Shown here: piece after piece, positions 39,201-48,200 of the stretch | Layout: every line of letters begins with the position of its first letter | Numbering within the stretch: position 1 is the first letter of the stretch | Source: Phoronis australis | Taxonomy: Eukaryota > Phoronida > Phoronidae | NCBI GenBank assembly: GCA_002633005.1 | Contig: NMRA01000305.1 | Location: 367,110-431,109, forward strand | Direction: 5' to 3' | DNA length: 64,000 nt | Position numbers and translations under genes: made by a program | The notes under the pieces: model-generated | The model's input: the letters and a program-made list of their open reading frames with translations, nothing else | What the model was told of the DNA's origin: nothing | Database searches by the model: none

Positions 39201-42200
39201 CTTCTATTTCTGGCTACTGCTAATTAGTGTTCCGTGGTTTTTTTCTAGCATTCATTGGTTATGAGTGGTCGGTGTTCTATGGCTGGTAGCCTGTCACTCT
39301 GTGTCTGATATCAAGTGGTGGATAGATGTCCTGTATTTGCTCTAGCACCATTTGAAATCAGTGCACTTAATGACAATTGCCTTCATTGACCAGCGTATAC
39401 TGCAGTGTCCCATGGCCAAGACACCGGCTCAAGTCATCATGGAAGAAGAGCATTGTGAATTAGACAGTGAGACAATCAGAATTTTATTAAGAGCTGCGTG
39501 TTTTTTGTGTCCTATTCAAGGTGCAATGGCCGCATGTGTTTGACCATGCGTGCTCGCTTTGAACAGCCGACCCTAATTCCCCTGGCGCTTAATATCAGCA
39601 TATTTCTTCATTATGTTTAGTGGTTGTGTGTACTCAACAAACACACATCATTGATCGAGGGAGTCTTGGCTGTTCAACTCTCTTCACTACTTCCATTCAA
39701 CATGCCTCTTCTCTATACACGTTTTGTCCTTCTATAGAACTGAAGTTTTTATGGCTAACAGAACATTATTTGGCCGACCAGGTCCATTGATTGTGGTCCT
39801 TTACAAGGCTCAGTGGCGGATGTTGAATTAGCCTAGTTCTAGCTATGCTGTCAAGGGATTCAGTATTAGCTTGAAATGAAACACTATACCTGTTCCCAGT
39901 TAACAAAAGCGTGCTCAACTTACTTAGGTGTGCCTTTCAGGGAATATTGAACCAAGGTGAATAGTTGTAGGATACTCCTGGTGTATTCTTGTCACTGTTG
40001 AGTGACCCTGATCCATGTCATGAGACACCTTTTGGCCTGTGATTTTCGCTAATTTCAATGAAAAATTGGATTGAATAGAAAAAGGAGGCTCGCTCCTAGA
40101 TGTTAGCAAGCAATGTGACACCGCAATACACAACCAATTTAAATAAAATGGTTTAGCCGGTACTGATGTTCCATAGGTGAAGGCAGTGAAAACTTCAGGA
40201 CTTCGGGCAAAATTTCCCCAAGCAATTTCTATTGATAAGGTTCATGACGGTAATTCTTTGCTTATTTGCACCAAAATAATTGTCAGAACTGTTATTTTTT
40301 ATGTTTCAAAAGCTGATCACCTTGGTGACTGAAATTTACCTAAATGTGGTTTGACTGCAAACCAAGCTAATAATTATAGATTGAAAAATGTCTAAATCTT
40401 TATTTTCATTCAGAAATTTGTCAACGTAAAATTTCACTTGTCGGCAATGTTGTGTCCTAAATAGGTGATGATTCCAGTAGTTATGATTCAGCATGTAGGT
40501 TTCCGACCAATCCTTCTAGCTGTTTATCTATTCGTCATTTCTTTAATTGTTGCCATGTTATTGTAATCCCTTATCAACAAAGTAATATTGTTATCGCTTG
40601 GGCACACTATGGGCTGCTGAAACTCCCTATCACACCATTGTGTTGTCATCCCACTACTTTATCTACCAGTTCAGTTTACTGTTGACATTTCTGGTGTATC
40701 TCAAGAATGTTAAGGTCAACCTTGATAAGGACAGGTAGTCAAGATGTGGAAATACCCCAAGTTCTGATAAATGCCACTTATGAGAAATGCGATATAATCC
40801 GGGCACCAGGCTGACCTGTCTAATCTCTACTCTATACTCCGAACTCCACTCAAATACTGCTTTGAGTAAACTTACAAATACGTACTCTAATTAATCAGGC
40901 ACCGTGATTGGTCAACTTTCCAGTCTTCGTCTCATTCAAGTCTGACTTTAGGAGATCAGACCCTGGGAACAGGTCTTCCATGTTTTTACTTAACTGTAGC
41001 TTTTATAGTGAAATTCTTGAGTGATTTTATTTGAAAGGTCATTATTTTACAATTTCAGTTCTTGTTTTGAAAGATCTTGACACTGTGATATAGAGGCCAA
41101 CTTTTCCAAGCTTTATAGATATACAACTTGCAGTTACTCAAAAGTACATCCTACCAATTCACCTATCATTAAGATTTTGAGTGACAGCTTAACTGACCTA
41201 TCAGTACGCAGCATTCTTGACACACTTTAGTTTTCAAACGACGCTTTGTTGGGTAAAACTTACTATTTGTTTGTTGACCTTTCACATGGGGGTGGAGCTT
41301 GCGATAGGTCAATTCCCCGTTCTCATCGTCACGTCAGTATGCTAATGTCTGATAGACTCTCAAGTTGTTAACATCGGACTCGCACTAAGCTGAATACAAC
41401 CCCATACCCAAGCCACTCTGTGGCTAACACAAGGTCTTTGGGTAACTCGAAAACTGAAGTGGATTGGAGCAGCTCGGTCGTTAAATCGCTCAATCGGAAG
41501 TTGTTGTCGGTTCTTGAAGTTATGTCGCGAATCTACTATGTTGTCTGTAAAACGCATTACTAATGAACTGTTATGTTGGATTCTAACTGCACAAAAGACC
41601 AGTCCTTTAAAATTAAGTAGTCGTTGTCATCAACCATCCACACTTCTCTGAGGTTGTAGATACCACTGATTGTCTCTCTGACACTCCACACTGCAGATTG
41701 CATGTGTATTGTGTGTGGCCATACTTGGTTTGTGCCTGCTCAGCCCTGGTTTCACGCGGGGCATAGAGTCTATTTGTCTTCTAGCACCATGTGAAATCAG
41801 TTTTGATCGCGGCATTTTTCTGCAATTGCGACTAGTCTGCAGCTAGGTGACACCACTGTCAGAGGTTACTGGTCGTCATGTACTCTACGGGTGTGCGTTC
41901 CATTGAGGCGAAAATCTCAGAGAAACGCAAGAACTCGCGAGATATCGTCAAGTATTACACGTTAAGCATGTGATCACACCACCTTCCTTACCAAGATTAT
42001 TCCGCTTTCAAAACTCTACTGTTGTTGTACTACTGTCACGTGACTAAGAAACGTAACGTCGAAATGTAGTGTAGCAAGGTCAGCATTTAAGGAGTCCTCT
42101 AATGTCATTTCTTCTGTTTTCAGAAACGACAACTTGAAAAAGAGGCTAAGCAAGCAAAACAGGAAGAACTACTGAAGATATGTCAGGAGTCTATAGGTAG

Positions 42201-45200
42201 GTGTCACTGACGGGGTCTTGCAGTGGCTGTGTGATTGCGTGTGTAGAACGGTTGGTTGGAATTTGAAGATTCTGCAGTTGCTTGACTTCAGCAAGGCTAT
42301 GTAGTGTTTCGTGTTGCTTGGCTTCTTGGCTTCAATAAGGCTATGCAGTGCTACTAGTATTGGTGGACACGGCGTACGAGAGAATCTCACTAATTTAGGA
42401 CATATGGTGGATAGATGAAATTTCATCTCTCATTTTTTCTGCATAAGACAGATGGCTCGAAATGAATGCTTTACCAGTTTCAAGTTTTAGTTCATAGCTT
42501 GGCATCGGGTAAGATTTTGGGTAATGGTCTGATGTAAGGTGGCCGAATTTTGAGAACCAGTTTTCTGCACTATATAATGGGCATCAAACTAGTTCTCAAA
42601 ATACAGGCACGTTATATCAGACTATTTTTAGTAGTTATGGCAATTCATAGGAAAGTTAAAAACCTTTAGAAAATGAACTGCGATCAATTTTCACAGTTCT
42701 TGTCTGAAATTGATGAGATTTTACCGTAGTCTGAACCTTGGAATAGGGGCAGTAGAGCCCAGTGTGTTGCACTGCTCACTCTCCCCTGTGAGGCCCAAGT
42801 TCAAACCCTGTCTTTAGCAATGTATAAGCGCTGTTGACCTTTGCTCATGTAGCGCTCGAATTTACTTGATTGTGTGAAAAGTAGTGAATGCAGGCAGAAC
42901 CTTGATTGTAAGCTGTACGAGTGTTCTCCTCACTCAAAAGTTCAAACAGGTTGTGTTTACAACCTCAATGGAAATTAAGACAGTGCGTAGTATGTGCTTA
43001 TCTTAACAAACACACAAAAGTGATACTTTTTTGTTCAAAATGAAAAAGTCAATTGCGTCGCGTGGTACTTAAACAGGTCAGAGGCAAAACCCAACAGGTC
43101 GTGGCGACCTGTTAAAACAAGTCATGATGAACGCTGAGTATTGAACTTTATCAGGCATACCTAGTTCAAAAATCTTCAGGGACATGACCAGGCTATGTCG
43201 GCCCACACTGGTGGATTTAAAGTTGTGATGAACTGTTGTGATGGTGTGATGGCTATTCATTATTATAAACTTTTGCGACATTATTTACTACAATTGCGTA
43301 GAACATTATTTGGAAGGATCACCTTGTGATGTACATTCTGTGTCTTCCATTTAGACCGCGACCGGAAGCGTCGAGAAGAACGTTTGGAGCGAGAACGCAA
43401 ACGGCAATTGTCGGCCATTGAGAAGACCTCCAGTCCTGGCCTCAGTCTGGATTCGAGTTCGCCTCTTGACAGACAATCCATCCTGCGCAAATCAGCAGGT
43501 CTCCTTCTGGGCATGTCAAGACCCATGACAACCAATCAAGAGGAACCGGTGAGTCACGTGACTTTTACTCTGTGAGGACACAAAGCAATGGAAACTTTGT
43601 TGTATCGAATGTTTGTTTGGTTAAGTGTACACAATTGTATTTTAAAAATAGTAATTTCTTGATGGCAACCACTCCAATTTTCTCATAGCCTGCTCAAGTA
43701 ATGGAAATTGTGGTGCCCCAAAAATTGGTCAAGATTTATGGTAAAATAAACTAATTATGTTATTCATAGGAAGAGGACCAAGAATCCTTGGAACTAACAG
43801 ACGAACAGCTGTCTGCGTTACCATGGCACCATGCCCAGCTATACCGGCTGTATGGCTCAGCAGGGGCCGACAACTTTATTCACCCCAAAATTGAACAGAA
43901 ACCGAAGAAACCTGTACCACAGAAAATGAGGCGACAAGGAGGTAGGTAGTGCAACAAGATGTGGAGCGAGGAACTTGGTGGACAGTAAGGGGTCAGACAG
44001 AGGGGCATGAAGGAGGAAGGGATTTGATGGACAAGGTTGAGATCAGAGGGAGGGATTTGACGGAAGTGGGAGGGTCAAAGGGAGGGAAGGGTCAGAAGGA
44101 GGGATTAATTGGATGAGGAAGGAGTCAGAGGTGGACCTTGTTAGAAGCAAGAATGATGCAAGACAGGGACTCGTGAGGGAGAGGTCCCTTATGAATGGCC
44201 TTTATGGATAGATTATGTACAGGAAGTGTAGGGGAGGGGTAAGGGAGGGAACTTGGTGAATGTGGGAGGAGTTGAGATGTGAATGGAGGTGGTGCCCAGC
44301 GAATGATTTTGATAGGAGGGTTTTAGTGACGTGAGGGAGGGGTTGTGGGGAATGACTCAATGTAGTTGTCACAGATATAAACCTTATGGCTGGTAGAGTA
44401 TTCAGAAGCACTGTTGTTTAATTGGAAGCTGCTAGGCTCAGGGAGGTTGTAGGAATTTATCCGATTAACTTTCTGCAGAATTCATTTGCTTGAGATCTTT
44501 CTGCTGTGTGTGCTATTGGTTGTGTAAATCAATATGAGATTAAGGGAGGCACTGGTGCTGGTGAAGTAAGATTACTGTAGGAAGTCTAATCAGGTCCTAA
44601 TGAAGACGACTAAATCCTACGGCTCAGCAATGATGACTTGGAAATTTGGGCACTGAACGAGTTGAATTGCCAACTATGCAATGTGTATTGAACTATTGTC
44701 CATTAGCACACTTATCGAAAGGTTATTAAAACCCTATTTGTGTATTACAATCAATTCGTCGATTGTTTTATGACAATAGAATATGACAATAGAATGCTCG
44801 CTTTAATGTAGTTATTACTACGATCCATTTATGCCAGTACTATCGCGCTGTCAGCGGGGGCTTGATTTACTTTGATGCCTGTTGAAGGCCATTGAGCCAT
44901 GGATAGTATTGATGACTTTAACCAGGCAAGCTCTCCTTCCCACTGTTAGGCCTTTGAGAGGTCAATACCAACCTCTTTCAACAGCTATGCCATGTTATTG
45001 AGCCAGTTAAGGCGGGAACTTGGCAAACAATTGGTGCTGATCAATTATTCAGCATGTCAACACTGCAAATATGCTCCGTGTCAATAGCTGGTGTGGAATC
45101 TATTGTGGCTGGGGATTGGAGTGTTTGATTGATCTGGGCCACCTGCTGGTGTATGTTAGCAGGGGGCCCCCTCGTTTGATGATTGTGGAATGTTGGGGCC

Positions 45201-48200
45201 AGCGTTAATTAAGATTTTGTTGGTGTTGTGTAACGTAACATAACACATCACGCTTGGTGAATACTTTTGATAAAAGTACATATTTGTTAACAAGGAATCA
45301 TAACGTTATACATGTGTAAAGCAATGCCAGTTTTCAGTAACTCTCAGCGTAAGTCAAGTTTTTGCTTTTAAGTATCATTCAGTTTTGGATTGGCCTCTCC
45401 TCCGGTCATCCTGGCAGACTGTTATCTGGTTTGCTGGATGTTAATTATTTGGTCAAATCTCGAGGCCAGAAAAATGCACTGCCTATTTCAGTGACCCACC
45501 GTGCTGATTTCTGGTAATAATGAATTCATGCAGTTTCTGTGTATTTTCCCCTAGATGTCGCCAGTGCAGTTGTTCCCATTGGTGAGCAAAGACAAATAGC
45601 TCGTGTATTCACACAAATGTTGTATATTGTGTTCCCCCTAGGTCGCGCTGGTGCAGACGCTCTGTGGTCAACTCTGCGTGAGGACTCTGTTCGCAAGCTG
45701 CTGCAGGTTGACCGACACATCCCAACTGAGCTTAAACAAGCATATGGCGCCTTTGTACGTCAGCTTCTCAGAAAGAAAATAAAACCAGTCAAGAGGAATT
45801 TCTTCGCTACAGAAGATGTGAGTGAAACGATTATGTATTTACTTAGATTAAGATGCTCTCAGTAATATTTCAGAGTGTAACTGTAAAAGCCATTTGCAGG
45901 GGTAATTAGTCTTGGGCAAACTTTTACAATTTCAAAATGCAATTCCTGAAAAGTATGCAGTCCATGGTATTGATTTGAGAATGTTCATGCTGTTCTCAAA
46001 AGAGGGCGCTGTGTGTTGCTTGAGTAGCATTCAAGACACCAGTATTACGGTATATCTTATTTTATTTTGCACACAAATAATTGCCAAAATGGCCGTTCTT
46101 CAGTGGCTGATTACCTTGCAAACGGTGGGGTATTGTTTTCTGATGTCTACGCCCTGCAAGTCAGGCTTGTTGTAGACTAAAAATGTGTTTACTATTCACT
46201 TTAGTGGAGATTTTAACAAACCAAAATTTCACTCGTCGGCCATTTTGTGTGCTAAATAAGAGAAGAATAACAGTAGTTGGGAGTTTTGCCTGTATGACGA
46301 AACAATTTATTGGTTTCTAAAACAATGTCTGAGTAATTAGATCAACATCAAGTATTTGTGAGTCGTAACCTTAGCAGTGAAGAGGCGTGCGGTTGTGTCG
46401 CATACATTGCCTGGCTTCCTTTTACCAGGGCAGCCTATTTGCCACTCAGAAAAGCTGGTTGGGAAATTCAGAAATGGTGTTGTTGACCTTTCCTGTCTGT
46501 TGGTTGTGTATATAGCTCATGTATTGTATTCACTTGTAAATAGTGACTGTTCTCTTTTGTCTGCTTGACAGTGGTTGTTATTACAGGATTCATTCAATTG
46601 TTCTATTGTAACAACTGTGCAGTGTGGTGTGTATCACTGGTCGTCTCAATTGAACACAAGAGACATGTCTTTGTTACATAGAACATAGTGTGTCCTGCCC
46701 CCTTCATTTTAGTCTTAAATTTGTAAAGCAACTTTTAACACAAACCATTGTTTGTAAGTAGTTACAGCTTAATATCAAGCCGGGCTCTGTCTACAAGTGG
46801 TTTGTTTTGTTCAAACTTAACAGTTTTAATAACATCATGCAATCTGTAAATGTTTATTTGAATCACTAGTTGTGCATCAGCAAGATGTCATACAAACTTT
46901 GCATTTTATCCACTTTAAATATCTATTCTATAAATACAAACTCACAGAGTTATGTTTTGCTTGGCAACATTTATTTTTGTGCTCAGGAGTAGCATACACA
47001 AATGAACGAGCACTTTTTAAATTGGTGACCAGTCATTTCACAAACATCCCTGCCTTCTCTCTATGTGTGGCCATTATCACATTCCTAGTTCATGTTTCAT
47101 CAGAGTCTCCTTCTGTCATTTGGACTCTTGTTTGTTGTACAAACATTACCTTAGCTCCAGGTAAACACTCTAACATGTCTCTCCTTTGTTCATCTATTGT
47201 CCTGCCACATCAGGCTTGGTCAATATTGGTCTTGGTTTAAATGTTATCTCAAATGTGTGTCCTGTGAAACTGTAATGACATGGTATACTTAGCTGGATTG
47301 TGATTGTTGGCTATTCAACAGCACTTTTACCCAAGCAAGCTTGAGGATTTTAAATGCCTGATCACATAATCTAGAGCTTGTTTGGACCTAATTGCCCTCC
47401 ATTCATGTCATTGCAATGGAAGTAACGTTACCCTCATCCAGGATTGAACTCTCCTCTGTAGAAGTGGAGTTAGAAAAAAGGTATTGCTGACCTAAATTTC
47501 AAAGTGGTAGTCACTCCCTAGATGATTAACAAGGGTAGCACACGCAGCACTGATATTTACCTTTTTTACCAATCTCTTGGTGTCAGTGTTGCAATTGGAG
47601 ATGAAATAAAAGTAGTGCATGTATTGCAATGATGAATTTAATGATAATTAGGATATGAGATATTGAAGAAGCAGGACGTGTTGCATTGTGGGTAAATAAA
47701 TACCTTAGAATGAGACGGGTGCTGTTTCGGGACACGCCTGTTAACATTTGCTCTTGTTGCTAGGTGCCCGAGATGGAGCGTCTCCTTGACAACTCCACCC
47801 TACTCAACATAGCCGAGTATCGTCACAAGGTGGGCATGATGCACCACTCGGCCGTTGGCAATGAGGACCGTGGCAACGTGATCATGCACAATAATCCCCC
47901 GCCCGACTTTAACAACTATGAAGGTCACGAGGGTATCAACCGCTATCTCCCCTCCTGGATCCATGACACGTGGGTGAGTTGAGCAACATATTCAGATCTT
48001 TGATTAAGGGACATTGTTGGTGTTGCTGATAATGGCTCTTATTCTGAAAACGCTACAATTTCTGAAGTCTGCCTTTGGTAGCCATCAAAGTTCTGGTTTT
48101 CGTGTCCTAGTTTTTGTGTTCTACTTGCCAAAACCCCATGCATTTTACACGTCATCTGTTTTGTGAGCGATTCTTGTGTTATACACGCAGCTTGTTCTAC

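Larger units (their letters stand above)
34344..42123 (+). other. Intron 2 of the unnamed gene, about 7.8 kb
   Basis: It holds the assembly gap, the CAGGG-ended remnant, a 36-39 bp tandem repeat (36039-36222), a degenerate TGGCTG-rich stretch (39070-39300) and a dispersed element (40265-40475). A distant relative of the large foldback family may lie at about 38170-38460 (GTACGAACGCTTAACTTGGG, ACTGCGATAACTG). I see no convincing exon in the remainder. Confidence 0.6.
42197..43354 (+). other. Intron 3 of the unnamed gene
   Basis: It contains a foldback MITE (42522-42625) and a degenerate SINE-like unit (42746-42860). I see nothing else of note. Confidence 0.6.
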
